Assembly: GCA_963836405.1 (NCBI GenBank)
Contig: CAWIJL010000014.1
Coordinates: 86,163 to 150,162, forward strand
Direction of reading: 5' to 3'
Source: CAWIJJ01 sp963836405
Lineage (GTDB): Bacteria; Acidobacteriota; Terriglobia; Bryobacterales; Bryobacteraceae
Length of the DNA: 64,000 nucleotides
Shown piece after piece: positions 37,132 through 47,500 of this stretch. Position 1 is the stretch's first letter; the number at the start of each line of letters is the position of its first letter. The notes under the pieces were generated by a model, which was given only the letters and a program-made list of their open reading frames with translations, searched no databases and was not told where the DNA came from. Position numbers and translations under genes: made by a program.

Positions 37132-37920
37132 TCAACCCAGGTTCAGCGGTTCGAACTCGTCCGTGAACGCCCTCGCCACCAGTTCCATGTCGAACACCGC
37201 GCCCGCCGTCTCCTCGAATTCGCACAGGTACTCCTGCCGGAAATCGCGCGCCGCCATCGTGGCCCGCTCCCCTTCCAGGAATTCCGCCGCGATCCTGCCG
37301 CACTCCGGCGCCGGCGCCCGCACCCGCTCCCATTCCGGGCCTCCGTTCGCCCAGGCCTCCCAGAAGAAGCCGCGCTTCCCGTAAGGCGTGCTCATCAGCC
37401 ACATCGCCCCGTTGCTCACCGCCAGCATCGGCCGGATCGCCTGGAACATCTCGTCCCGCACCCGCGACGCCTCGTCCACCAGCAGCAGGTTCACCGCCGA
37501 GAACCCGCGCACCGTCGCCTCCGTTCCCGGCAGCCCCACAATCCGCGACCCGTTCGGAAACGCCAGCGATAACTCGTTGTCCCCGTCGCCCCGCGGCTTC
37601 ATTCCCAGCCGCCGCAGAAACTCCTCCGCCTTCCGCAGAAACTCGCTGCTCTGCCGCGCGCTCGGGCTCACCACCAGCGTCAGGCTGGCTTCCCGGTAAC
37701 ATGCCTCATAAATGGCCTTCGCCGCCGTTACCGTCGACTTACCCCATTGCCGGCTGCAATTCAACAGCCCCCGCCGGTTCCCGCTCCGCAGTACCTGCGC
37801 CTGTAACTCGTCCGCCGCGAACCCCAGCTCCGTCCGCGCCCACTCCACCGGGTCCCGCATTCGCTTGCCGGTCCCCTTCGGCCCCATCTCCGGCCCTCCG
37901 AAATCATACGCGTAAATCAT
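37132..37920 (-). CDS. Terminase large-subunit ATPase domain as a separate gene
   Basis: 262 residues. Walker A-like LLNCSRQWGKSTVTAAKA, Walker B NLLLVDEASRV and the coupling motif MLMSTP-like (MWLMSTPYGKRG) identify a packaging-ATPase fold. FRQEYLCEFEETAGAVFD is the usual end of the ATPase domain. It stops just before the nuclease gene. It diverges from the basic protein at 38,164, across a 240-base gap with TTGACA at 38103-38108. Codon use is extremely C/G-biased at third positions compared with the IrrE fragment beside it, suggesting a different origin. Confidence 0.75.
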   Translation of the reverse strand: MIYAYDFGGPEMGPKGTGKRMRDPVEWARTELGFAADELQAQVLRSGNRRGLLNCSRQWGKSTVTAAKAIYEACYREASLTLVVSPSARQSSEFLRKAEEFLRRLGMKPRGDGDNELSLAFPNGSRIVGLPGTEATVRGFSAVNLLLVDEASRVRDEMFQAIRPMLAVSNGAMWLMSTPYGKRGFFWEAWANGGPEWERVRAPAPECGRIAAEFLEGERATMAARDFRQEYLCEFEETAGAVFDMELVARAFTDEFEPLNLG

Positions 37921-38163
37921 TCCGCTACTACTCTAATCCCGGATATCGGATAAATGACTCCGAAATGGCCGCCGCGAAGCCCGCCTCGCCTCGCTAACTT
38001 CCGTTCTTTCAACCGCCTCCGGTCATTTACTACTTTTTACGTTGTTGCGTGACCGCCGCACCCCCGTTCCACCGCCCAAAATCGTTCACAATGCCTCCCA
38101 CATTGACAGATAAGCACTTAGCCCAGTTACCCCTTTACCGCCGTGCTATCGTCATCCCCGCAT

Positions 38164-38928
38164 ATGTCTTCACAACGTAGAATCGATGCGTCCCGTGCCA
38201 ACGGCAAACGCTCCCGCGGCCCCGTGACTCCTGAAGGAAAAGAGCGCTCCGCCCGGAACGCGCTCAAACATGGGGCTCTCTCCCGCAACATCGTCATCCG
38301 CGGCGAATCTCCGGAGGGCTTCGACACCCTCGTCGAGCACTATCTCGTCCGCTTCCCCGACCCTGATGCCGTCGAGTCCGCCCTCCTCCAGGAGATGGTC
38401 GCCTCCTACTGGCGCATGCATCGCCTCTGGGCCATCGAAACCAGCCTGCTCGAAAAGGAGGTCGGCCCCTGCGAAGGACTGCCCTCGCTCCAATCCGTCG
38501 CCGGCGCCTTCGCCTCCCTCGCCGCCACCCCCACCCTCGCCCTCATCCACCGCTATGAAACCCGCCTCCACCGCATGTACCACCGCGCCCTGAAGGACCT
38601 CCTCCAACTCCGTCAGGCCCCCCGCGCCGCTGCCGCCGAGTCCCCCGCCGCCCCACCGCCACCACCGGCGGACGAACCTATTTCAACTCTGCCAAACGAA
38701 CCTAATCCCGATTCCGGACACTCCGCGCACACCGAGCCTCCGTGCGCCCCGCCCTGCCCGTCCGATAGCCCCGCCCCCGGCTCCGCTGCTCCCTCGCCCC
38801 GCCCTATTGCGTCTTCGCCCTCGTCGCAACCGGCGCCGTCTTCCCCGCGTGTACCTCCAGCAGGCGCGCGTGCGTTGCCTTCATCGCAGTCACCAGTTCC
38901 CCATAAGGACGGTCGGTTACGTCGATGA
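38164..38928 (+). CDS. Basic-N-terminus protein of unknown function paired with the split terminase
   Basis: 254 residues from ATG 38164 (in-frame GTG 38143 is possible). The N-terminus has a basic block (SRANGKRSRGPVTPEGKERS, then ARNALKHG) of a type seen in transposon- or phage-linked proteins. A helical region follows (LLQEMVASYWRMHRLWAIET), then a long Pro/Ser-rich tail of low complexity. The last ~40 codons overlap the end of the convergent hydrolase gene. The N-terminal block could bind DNA and act like a small terminase subunit, but this is speculative. Confidence 0.6.
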   Translation: MSSQRRIDASRANGKRSRGPVTPEGKERSARNALKHGALSRNIVIRGESPEGFDTLVEHYLVRFPDPDAVESALLQEMVASYWRMHRLWAIETSLLEKEVGPCEGLPSLQSVAGAFASLAATPTLALIHRYETRLHRMYHRALKDLLQLRQAPRAAAAESPAAPPPPPADEPISTLPNEPNPDSGHSAHTEPPCAPPCPSDSPAPGSAAPSPRPIASSPSSQPAPSSPRVPPAGARALPSSQSPVPHKDGRLRR

Positions 38929-40642
38929 CCCCGATGTTGTAGTTCTCGCCGTCGAACCGCCCCGTCGAGGGCTCGTCCAGCCATTGAAACCAGTGCGTTC
39001 CCACCAGCGATGGATCGGCCGCCGCATTCTCCACGTAATAGCGGTACGCCGCCCCCCGCTCCTGCTGGTTCGCCGCCTGGCGCAAACCCGGCGTCATCCC
39101 GCGCCCCGGAGTTCCGAAATGAAACTCGCCGATCAGAATCGGCCGGTCGATCAGCCCGCGAATCTTTTCGATCTCCTGCCGGTCCACCGCATAGTTGTAG
39201 TTGTTCAGGCTGTAAACGTCGAATGCCTTCGACGCGCGGATCACCTCCGCCGGCGCGCTGCCGCCGAAGCGCAGGCCCAGAATCACGTGGTTCGGATCGT
39301 GCTTCCGCACCGCCGCCGTCACCGTGTCCACGAACTTGCGATACGTCTCGTAAAGAAAGCTCTTGCGCCGCTCCGGCTTGTCTCCCGCGGCCAGGAACGA
39401 CTTCAGCTCCCGTTGCAGCGGGCTCGGCGGCCCCGCCAGAATCGCGTCGACCGCAACCGATTCCTTGCCCGGCCACGGCAGTTCGTTCCCCAGGAAATAG
39501 CCGAGCAGGTATGGGTCGTCCTTGCGCACCGCGGCCTGCTGCGCGATCGCCCGCTCCGCGTTCTCCGCGAACGCCGGGTCGTACACATCCGTCACCCCCA
39601 TCGGCCCGCTGTTCGCCCGGACCCCCAGGCTCACCGTGTATGGCACGCGCCGCGCTCCCCCCAGCCTCGCATCGGACCAGTTGCCGATCGTGTTGAAGCC
39701 CCACGCCGTCAACCGCCGCAGCGTCAGGTCGATCCACGGCTGCACCCAGTCCGCTCCGAAACGCCGCGCCAGGTTCGCGGTGTAGAACGAGACGCCGCCG
39801 CGGCCGCCCGCCACTGCCGGTGGAATCGTCGTGAACAGCGCCTCCCGCCCCTGCGCCGAAGTAACCGCCGACGACGTCATCACATCCGCTCCGGCCGACC
39901 AGAAGTAGTGGCCGTCCGGATCGATGAACCACCACCGCCCGTCGATCTTCTCCACCCGGAAGAAGCCCGTCGCCTTGGCCTTCGTGCCCTCGAAGCCGCC
40001 GTACTTGCAGACCTTCGCGCCTCCCGCGTCCAGCGCCTTCTCCTCCGCCGCCCACGACGCCTTCAGATCGTCCAGGCTCCGCGCCTTGCCGGGCCACGTG
40101 TCCGGCGCCCACTGCCCGAACTCGTCCACCAGCGGCTTCGGCTCCAGCAGCGCATCGCCCGGGTCTTCCTTCGTGAGCCGGAAATTGCGCAACTCCAGCG
40201 CCGGCGCGCCGATCGGACTCGGAATGGCCACTTCGATGCCGGTCACCGCGTCCAGCGGTCCCGGCGAGCCCATCAGGTTCAGAAACATCATCGGCCGCGG
40301 CTTGTTGTGTACCGAAGCCAGGTCCGTGCCCTGCTGCGCCGGCTTCGAAAGAAAGGCGAGCGGAATGGCTGAACGGATCCACACATTGGGTACAGGCGAA
40401 AGTCGCACCGCGCGCACGCCCCCCGCCGTGCGGACCCGCAGTTCGAACCGCTGCGGCGAGGAAAGCCGCAGTTCCACGGCGAGAAAATCGAAGCCGCTCC
40501 AGTCGGCGGGCAGTTTCGCGTCGAAATCCTCCAGGGTCCATGTCTGGCTGGTGCGATTCGCGTCGAACACCACCCGCTTGTCCTGGCAAGGCGCGGCGGC
40601 GCAGAGCAGCAAGGCCATTGCGGCGAGCGAAAACGGTTTCAT
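38804..40642 (-). CDS. Secreted GH50/agarase-like glycoside hydrolase
   Basis: 612 residues with a signal peptide (MKPFSLAAMALLLCAAAPCQ) and a GGAGG site before ATG 40642. An N-terminal carbohydrate-binding-like beta domain precedes a TIM barrel. GRWWFIDPDGHYFWSAGADV and YFLGNELPWPG (acid/base Glu), with ILIGEFHFGTPGRGM (nucleophile Glu), match beta-agarase-like GH50/GH42-clan enzymes. The true substrate in a soil acidobacterium need not be agarose. It diverges from a TonB receptor, and a shared 115-base promoter gap lies between them. Confidence 0.78.
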   Translation of the reverse strand: MKPFSLAAMALLLCAAAPCQDKRVVFDANRTSQTWTLEDFDAKLPADWSGFDFLAVELRLSSPQRFELRVRTAGGVRAVRLSPVPNVWIRSAIPLAFLSKPAQQGTDLASVHNKPRPMMFLNLMGSPGPLDAVTGIEVAIPSPIGAPALELRNFRLTKEDPGDALLEPKPLVDEFGQWAPDTWPGKARSLDDLKASWAAEEKALDAGGAKVCKYGGFEGTKAKATGFFRVEKIDGRWWFIDPDGHYFWSAGADVMTSSAVTSAQGREALFTTIPPAVAGGRGGVSFYTANLARRFGADWVQPWIDLTLRRLTAWGFNTIGNWSDARLGGARRVPYTVSLGVRANSGPMGVTDVYDPAFAENAERAIAQQAAVRKDDPYLLGYFLGNELPWPGKESVAVDAILAGPPSPLQRELKSFLAAGDKPERRKSFLYETYRKFVDTVTAAVRKHDPNHVILGLRFGGSAPAEVIRASKAFDVYSLNNYNYAVDRQEIEKIRGLIDRPILIGEFHFGTPGRGMTPGLRQAANQQERGAAYRYYVENAAADPSLVGTHWFQWLDEPSTGRFDGENYNIGVIDVTDRPYGELVTAMKATHARLLEVHAGKTAPVATRAKTQ

Positions 40643-40757
40643 GTCGGCAACCTCCGGAAACGCATAGAGAAACACACTGCGCAACCCGCGACAAGCGGGG
40701 CAAAGGACGATAAAATTGAAAGTAAGGCTTCTGGGGGGTGAAAATTTGTGATCTCGG

Positions 40758-43601
40758 GTGAGTATGTTCTTGTCGTGGCAGCGAAAAATAGGCTCTGGAA
40801 CGGTTATGTGGGTAGCGGTGTGCGCCGCTGCGGCCACAGCGGCGGCGCAGAATCCGCGCCCTGCGGCGGCCAGCCCCAGCGAAATGCAGAAGGCGGCCGA
40901 AGAGTTCGTCGTCGTCACGCGCCATCTGGGCCTGCGTGCCGATTCGCCCCGCCGCAGTTCCTCCGGCGGTAGCGGCGCCTGGCACGGACGCCTGTTCGAA
41001 AACTTCCGTAACGACTTTCTGGACGCCATCCCCCACGAGATCCGCCAGCGCGGCCTCGAACGCTCCACCCTGCGGCGCAATCAGTTCGGCTTTAACGTCG
41101 CCGGCCCGCTGGTGCTTCCGAAACTGCCCCGCGCGGCCCGCAATGCCTTCGTCTCCATCTCCTATGAAGGCGTGCGCGAAGGAATTTCGCGCTCGCTCGT
41201 GCGCACCGTTCCCACCCTGGCTGAGCGGTCCGGCGATTTCTCCGCCACCGTCGATACCGCCGGTGTGTTGCTGCCCATCTACGATCCGGCCAGCACCGCG
41301 CGCAATCCGGCCTTCGACCCTAGCCAACCCGTCTCGGCCGCGAACCTCGAATACACGCGCACTCCGTATCCCGGCAACCGCATCCCCGCCGCCGCGCTCG
41401 ACGCCGTCGCGCAGAGGGCCCTCGGCTACTATCCCTCCCCCAACACAGCCATCGGTCCTTTCCTGCAGAACAACTTTTTCCTGCAATCGCTCGAAACCAA
41501 CATCGCCAACGGTGTCATCTCGAAGGTCGATCTGAGCGCCTCGGAGCGCCATCGCGTGACCGCCGGCTTCTCCTTCTCGAACGGATTGCAGGGGTCGGCG
41601 CGCTGGTTCGATACAGCCGCCAATCCGGGGCCCGTGGACCGCACCTTCAACTCCCGCCACGGTTACCTGAACCACATCTTCACAGCCTCGGCGAGCACCG
41701 TGCATACTGCCGGCATCGAAGTGGATTCGAGCAGCGTGCGGACCGGCGACGAAGATGCCGTGGACCACGCCTCCGCCCTCGGGCTGCCGGTTGAGGGCTC
41801 GGGCCGCTTCCCCGTCTTCTCTCTCGGCCGTTACCTCGGCATGGGCCAGTCCACTCCCGCTTCGCGCACCACCGACACCAGCTATACATTTTCCGGGACA
41901 ATCTCCACGCGGCGCGGCAGGCACAACCTGCGGGCCGCCGGCGCGCTTTCCTTACGCCAGGTCAATTCCTTGGCGCCCGCGTACCCGTCGGGCCGGTTCA
42001 CCTTCTCCGAGGGCCCCACCAGCCTGCCCGGCATCATTAACACCGGCCATGAATTCGCCACCTTCCTGCTCGGGGACGTGGATTACGCGCAGGTCGGAAT
42101 CGTGACTTCGCCTTCTTATTTCCGTCGCTGGACCGGCCGCGTCAGTCTCTCCGATACGTATCAGCCGGTATCCAATCTCACCATGAGCGTCTCGCTGAAC
42201 GTGGAGAATGCGACGCCGCGCGTGGACAAATACGACCGGCAGTCCACCGTGGACTTGAGCGCCATCAACCCGGCCACCGGGACGCCGGGCGCGATGATCG
42301 TCGCGGGCCGCGGCGCCCCCCGCGCCTTTCAACCCACGCGCTATTGGACCGAGCCCCGCGCCAGTATCTCCTGGAGCCCGCGCGGCGACTCCAAAACCAC
42401 CGTCCGCGGCTCGTACTCCCGCAGCTATTCGCCGCCGCCCTTGCATTCGGGCCAGTGGGGCACGCAAGCCTTCAACGGCAGCCCCAATTTCTACGCCGCC
42501 AACTCGCAATTGCAGCCCGCCTTCCGCCTGTCCGAAGGCCTGCCTCCGCTGCCCCGCGCCTACCCGGATTTTCGCGGCGACGCCGTCAACAATCAGACCG
42601 CCGACCTGGTGGAGCGCAGCGGAGCGATTTCCGTCTACCAGCGTTTCGACCTCACCATGCAGCGGGAACTGCCCGGATCGGTGGTGCTCACCTGGTCTCT
42701 CGGCGACACGGCCGCGAAGAATGTCTTCATTGGCGAACGGGCTGGAGCCAACCTTAATGCATTGCCGCTCTGGGCGCTGCAATTTCGGGACCGGCTGAAC
42801 GACGAGTCCTTTCAGCGCTCGCTCCGGCCCTACCCGCAGTTCCTGGGATTCGATACGAACGAATTGTGGCCGCGCGGGCGCTACCGCCGCGATTCGAGCG
42901 CCATGCGCCTCGAGAAGCGCGCCTCCGAAGGCCTGGTGGTCAGCGCCGAGTATGAGCTGTCCAGGCAGATGGACGACTACTCCGGCCCGGGTGTGCAGGA
43001 CGTTTACAATGCGTCGAACGAGTGGGCGCCGACCCGCTGGAACAGCCCGGAACGCCTCTCCATGTCGTTCAGCTACGCGCTGCCCATCGGCTCCGGCAAG
43101 GATTTGCTTGCTTTTAACGACTGGCGCCGCTTCATCGTCGATGGCTGGTCATTCAGCGCGGTGAGCACCTACCAGTCCGGCCGTCCGCTGGCCATCCGTC
43201 CCCAGTTCAACAATACCGGCGGCGTGGTGCCCACGCTCCGCGTGGACGTCGTCCCCGGCGTGGACCCGCAGGTCGCCTCTCCCGGTCCCGAAGGCTGGTT
43301 CAATCCGCTGGCCTTCGCCCAGCCGCCCGACTTCACCACCGGCACCGCGGCGCGCACCTTCTCCGGACTCCTGAGCCCCGGTTACCAGAACCATGATCTT
43401 TCCGTCACCAAGCGCTTCCGCCTCTCCACCGAGCAGACCGTGGAGTTGACCGCCGTCGGATTGAACTTCCTGAATCACGCCAACTGGAACGATCCCGATA
43501 CGGTCATCGGGCCCGAGTCGGCGCCCAACCTGAACGCCGGCAATATTCTCGGCTCCACCGGCGGCCGCGTCGTGCAGCTCGGGTTGAGGTTCGGGTTTTG
43601 A
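40758..43601 (+). CDS. Oar-like TonB-dependent outer-membrane receptor lacking the N-terminal regulatory domain
   Basis: About 947 residues. The N-terminus has a signal-like segment (MWVAVCAAAATAAAQ), so ATG 40806 is also a possible start besides GTG 40758 or ATG 40764. The mature part resembles the beta-barrel of acidobacterial Oar/TonB receptors: LRRNQFGFNVAGPLVLPKL, VPTLAERSGDFS, the Gly-Pro loop RTPYPGNRIPAAALD, and many alternating strands to the C-terminal aromatic residue (LRFGF). The usual Cna-B/regulatory domain and full plug are missing. It imports or binds a large substrate, perhaps released by the adjacent hydrolase. Confidence 0.82.
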   Translation: MSMFLSWQRKIGSGTVMWVAVCAAAATAAAQNPRPAAASPSEMQKAAEEFVVVTRHLGLRADSPRRSSSGGSGAWHGRLFENFRNDFLDAIPHEIRQRGLERSTLRRNQFGFNVAGPLVLPKLPRAARNAFVSISYEGVREGISRSLVRTVPTLAERSGDFSATVDTAGVLLPIYDPASTARNPAFDPSQPVSAANLEYTRTPYPGNRIPAAALDAVAQRALGYYPSPNTAIGPFLQNNFFLQSLETNIANGVISKVDLSASERHRVTAGFSFSNGLQGSARWFDTAANPGPVDRTFNSRHGYLNHIFTASASTVHTAGIEVDSSSVRTGDEDAVDHASALGLPVEGSGRFPVFSLGRYLGMGQSTPASRTTDTSYTFSGTISTRRGRHNLRAAGALSLRQVNSLAPAYPSGRFTFSEGPTSLPGIINTGHEFATFLLGDVDYAQVGIVTSPSYFRRWTGRVSLSDTYQPVSNLTMSVSLNVENATPRVDKYDRQSTVDLSAINPATGTPGAMIVAGRGAPRAFQPTRYWTEPRASISWSPRGDSKTTVRGSYSRSYSPPPLHSGQWGTQAFNGSPNFYAANSQLQPAFRLSEGLPPLPRAYPDFRGDAVNNQTADLVERSGAISVYQRFDLTMQRELPGSVVLTWSLGDTAAKNVFIGERAGANLNALPLWALQFRDRLNDESFQRSLRPYPQFLGFDTNELWPRGRYRRDSSAMRLEKRASEGLVVSAEYELSRQMDDYSGPGVQDVYNASNEWAPTRWNSPERLSMSFSYALPIGSGKDLLAFNDWRRFIVDGWSFSAVSTYQSGRPLAIRPQFNNTGGVVPTLRVDVVPGVDPQVASPGPEGWFNPLAFAQPPDFTTGTAARTFSGLLSPGYQNHDLSVTKRFRLSTEQTVELTAVGLNFLNHANWNDPDTVIGPESAPNLNAGNILGSTGGRVVQLGLRFGF

Positions 43602-44518
43602 TCCGCCGCCGGGAGTTCCTGCTGATGTCGGTGGCCGGTTCCTGTCTGGCCGCCTCGCCTCCCCGGCGCTGGACGCGCGTGCGTGTTCCGGTGTGGGCTG
43701 TTGACAGCGCGAATCTCGAGCCTTCCGCCTTCCGCGCCAGCATGGACGGCCAGCCCGCCAGGATCCTCTCTGTGAGCGGGCCGGCCGGCGACCTGATGAT
43801 CATCCTGGTCCTCGATTTCACCGGTGATTTCGAGCGCGCCGCAGTCGCCCGCCAGGCCGCCGTCGAGGCCGTGCGCCAGCTGCCCCCGAATGCGGCTGTC
43901 GCGGTGTTGCGGGCTCAGGACGGGATGCAGGTCGCGCTCGACCCGACCGCCGACCGCGATGCCATCGAGAAGGCCATTCGCGAAACGCCCGTCAGCGGCA
44001 AGGCCGGCTTTCTCGATACCGTCGAGGCCGCCTGCCGCGTCGCCGACGGTGTCCTCTCCAAAACCCAGGTGCGCGCCGCCGTCGTGTACCTCACCGATGG
44101 CAGCATTTATAATCACCGCGCCGATTACGCCAACCCCGTGATCAACTCGAGCGACCGGCACGATATGAGCCGCCGGTTCCCGGAGGGCCTGGTACAGCAG
44201 AAGATATCCAGCGTCGAGAGCGCGCTGGCCGGCTTGCAGGCGCCCCTGTTCGTGGTCCAGCTCGCCTACCGCTCCGACCGCCTCGAGCAGGCCTACCAGG
44301 CCGGCCAGTTGCAGCTCGCCGCCGCCACCGGCGGCTCGGCACAATTCTGCCGCTCCACCACGGAAGTAGCCGAAGCCGTGGCCAACGCGTTTGCCCAGGC
44401 CGCCTCGCACTACGTGCTCGACCTCCGTCCCCCCGACCGCCACCCCCGCTCCGTCCAGGTCCAGGTCGAAAATGAGGGCCAGGCGCTGAACTACCGGCCC
44501 CGCTTCTCCTTCGAATGA
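43598..44518 (+). CDS. VWFA-domain secreted protein, coupled to the TonB receptor
   Basis: 306 residues. A TTG start overlaps the receptor stop (TTGA at 43598-43601). The short N-terminus IRRREFLLMSVAGSCLAA resembles a Tat/Sec signal. The rest is a von Willebrand A fold with MIILVLDFTGDFERAA (a degenerate MIDAS: D-x-T rather than DxSxS), AAVVYLTDGSIYNH and a C-terminal beta domain. Such VWFA proteins are numerous in Acidobacteria. Function is probably binding or assembly, with metal binding uncertain. Confidence 0.78.
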   Translation: MIRRREFLLMSVAGSCLAASPPRRWTRVRVPVWAVDSANLEPSAFRASMDGQPARILSVSGPAGDLMIILVLDFTGDFERAAVARQAAVEAVRQLPPNAAVAVLRAQDGMQVALDPTADRDAIEKAIRETPVSGKAGFLDTVEAACRVADGVLSKTQVRAAVVYLTDGSIYNHRADYANPVINSSDRHDMSRRFPEGLVQQKISSVESALAGLQAPLFVVQLAYRSDRLEQAYQAGQLQLAAATGGSAQFCRSTTEVAEAVANAFAQAASHYVLDLRPPDRHPRSVQVQVENEGQALNYRPRFSFE

Positions 44519-44524
44519 GCGGAC

Positions 44525-44556
44525 AAAAAAGGCCGGCTTCCACGCGGAAGCCGGCC
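44525..44556 (-). terminator. Rho-independent terminator of the first tandem TonB receptor
   Basis: An 11-base perfect stem (44531-44541 with 44546-44556, GGCCGGCTTCC arm) and a 4-base loop are followed on the minus strand by six U. It lies 25 bases after the stop of the minus-strand receptor gene. It has no U run on the plus strand. Confidence 0.85.
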
Positions 44557-44581
44557 GAGGTTGAACAACAGGAGGCCAGAG

Positions 44582-47500
44582 CTAGAACTCGAAGCGCAGC
44601 ATGAATTCCAGAATGCGTCCGCCAGGCTCGACGGTACCGGAGATATCGCGGTACGCGCCGGTCACCTGTCCGAAGGTCGATCCCACGCCGGCATAGGCGT
44701 TGAAGTTGGTCATGTTGAAAACGTTCAGGGCGGTGGCCCGGAACTCCAGCCGCTTGCCTTCGGTGATCTCGGTCCGCTTCACCAGGCTGGCGTCGAAGAA
44801 CTTCTGCCAGTTGGGGCGGATGTAGCCGCGCCAGCCGTGCTCTCCGGCGCCGGCCGGCGAGATGTAGGGCTTGGTCGGGTCGATGTCGGCGGGGGTGCGG
44901 CTGCCGGTGTTGAAAGCCGCCTGGGTGTTGGCGATCAGGTCGTCGGGCAGGTAGTAGACGATGCCCTTGCCGTCGGAGCCCGTCGTTTTTCGGATGGCCA
45001 CCATGTCCTGCAACTCGGCGGCCGTCATATTGTGCAGAACGAGGCCGCTCCCGTTTTCGTTGAACGTGCCGAGTCCCGAGCTGACCGAGAGCGGCAGCGC
45101 GCTTTGGATGCGAATCACGCCGGCCGTTCCCCAGCCGCCGACGATCTTGTTGAGGAAATGGTTGGAGACGTTGCCGAGCAGCGCCTTGCCGGGACCGAAG
45201 GGCATCTCCACGGTGTAGTTGGCTTTCAACGCGTGGCGGATGTCGTAGCCCGAGGGTCCTTTATCCAGGCTGAGATTGCGCAGCGTGGTGGGCTGCAAAT
45301 AGCTCGTGCTGCTGTTGGTGGGACCGTTGGTCAGCGACTTGGCGAAAACATAGCTGCCCTGCGCGGTCACGCCGCTGCTGAGGCGGCGCCGTAGTTCCAA
45401 CTGGAGCGAATCGTAGAACGTGGAGCCGTCGTTGGTGACGATGTAGGCCCCGGCGCCGCCGACGGTTGGATTGACGAGAAACATGTTGACGGGGTACTTG
45501 GCTGCTTCGAGCTTGGCCATGCGCGAGGCGTTGCTGGCGATCGAATTGGCGGAGGTTCCCGCCTGTCCCAGCATCAGGTAGGTAGCCGTGGTCTGGTCCG
45601 TGGTATTGCCGATGGCGGTCTTGAGGATGGGCACGTCCTTCTGCCCGGCGAGTCCCTGGTTGCCGAAGTTATTGGTGCTGGCCTTGTAGAGGTTGCCGCC
45701 GCGCGCGATGCGGAGATTGTTCTGCGCGATCTTGAACTCGTTCAGGAACCCGTTCTCGACGACGTTGACCTCGTTCAGGTCGTACTGCCGCCAGAGGTGA
45801 ACGCCGTGGTTGCCGACGAAACGCGCCTCGAACACCATGTTTTCGCTCAACGCGCGCTGCCAGCCGATGTTCCAGCTCTGCACGTAGCCGAGGCCGAGGT
45901 TGGGCACAAAGTCGTTGAGGCTGGTGCTGAACTGCGCCGGGATCGGAAAGTCCGGCGTGGTCAGCAATCCCGAATGCACCGGCAGGTTGGCATCGCGGAA
46001 CAGCACGCTGCCCGCGGGTCCGAAGTCCTCCGGGGTGGAACTCGGGCTGACGCTTGCCGTCTGCCTCACGCCCTGGTTCGAGCCCCAGATGTTGATGAAC
46101 AGGTTCTGGCCTTCGCGGACGGTGGAGATCGAGTAGCCGGCGCGGAATACGGAAACGCCGTCACGTTCGCCGAAGATCTTGCCGAGGAAGCCGCTCATTT
46201 TCGGGACCTGCCAGGCGAGCCCGATGGATGGCGCCCACACCGAAGGAGTGGTGTAGGTGTTGCCGTTGCTCGAGGTGAAGACCGGCTCTTTGCCGGTGAG
46301 CACGCCGGGCTTGAACAGGTTTCCGACGCCCGAGACGCCCCACAGGCTCTCCAGGCCGACGCGCGAGTACAGGCCGTTCAGGTTTTCATAGGCACCCTGT
46401 TTTTCGAAGCGCAGGCCCAGGCTCACGGTCAGGTTGCGCGCGGCGCGCCAGGTGTCCTGAATGTAGAGGCCGTATTCGCGCATGCGGTTGCGGTCGGTCT
46501 TGGGAATGGCAGCGTACTGCTTGGTCTTCTCGTCCAGCGAAAGCAAGCGCGCGATAGAGGAAACCCTGCCCGTCAGGTTGGTGTATAGGTCGCGTGCCTC
46601 GTTGACCTGGGTGCTGGAGGCGCCGGGGAAGTTGGCGGTGGTGAACGGCGCGCCCGAGCCGGTGAAGATCGGGTCTCCGGTTGCCGCTCCGAACGTGATG
46701 CTCGGCATGGCATCCGTGCTGGCGATCTGCTGGAACGCGTTGATCTGGGTGAAACTGCCACCGAAGGAGAACTGGTGGGAACCGTGGATGAAATACACGT
46801 TGTCCGCGATCTCCTTCACGGGCGAATTGCGGCGCTGCGCGCTGGTAGCGGTAGTGACGCTGGAGAGGCCGAAGGCGAAGATCGGGCGGTAGCCGCGCCA
46901 GGTGGAGTACAGGCCGGGGTTGATGGCGTCGAAGAACAGCACGGTGCCGCCGTTGAGACCGCCGCGCCACTCGTTGGTGATGTGGGAGCCAAGCTGCGAG
47001 CGGACCGACAGCGTGCCGGCGAACCGGTTGCTGCGCTGGCCGGTGTTGACGTCCGAGCCGAGCACGGTGCCGGAGCCCGGGAAGGCCGCCACCACGTTAT
47101 TCAGAAAGTCCGGCGTCGAATCGTACTTGTCGAAGTTGTAGACAAACGAGACCTGGTGGTTGGTGGTCACGTTGTAGTCGAGCCGGCTGGTGAAGAAATG
47201 GCGCATCTGATTGCCTTCCGGCTGGTAGTTCAGATTGACGCGGTTGAAATCGTTGTTGCTGACGGTTCGCGGGGTAACGGTGCCGGCGGAAGTGGTTCCG
47301 GCGATATCCGCGTAAGTCTTCTGAAGGATCGGATCGGGCGTGCTCGGGAAGCCGGCGGCGCCTGCCAGGCTATAGACATTGACAGTCCGCAACAGGCCCG
47401 GGTTGCTCACGCACTGCGAGGAACTCGTGCCGGAGGGGCAATAGGTGTAGATGCCGTTGCGCGCGCTGTCGGTGAGTACGGTGCGGGTGTAGCTCTTGGT

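Noticed and set aside
36501..38928. Complete prophage
   Set aside because: Only terminase-like parts are present, with no portal, capsid, tail, integrase or lysis genes nearby.
38613..41924. Minus-strand open frame of 1103 codons
   Set aside because: It crosses the GH50-like gene out of frame and the TonB receptor antisense; the composition is Gly/Arg-rich without domains.
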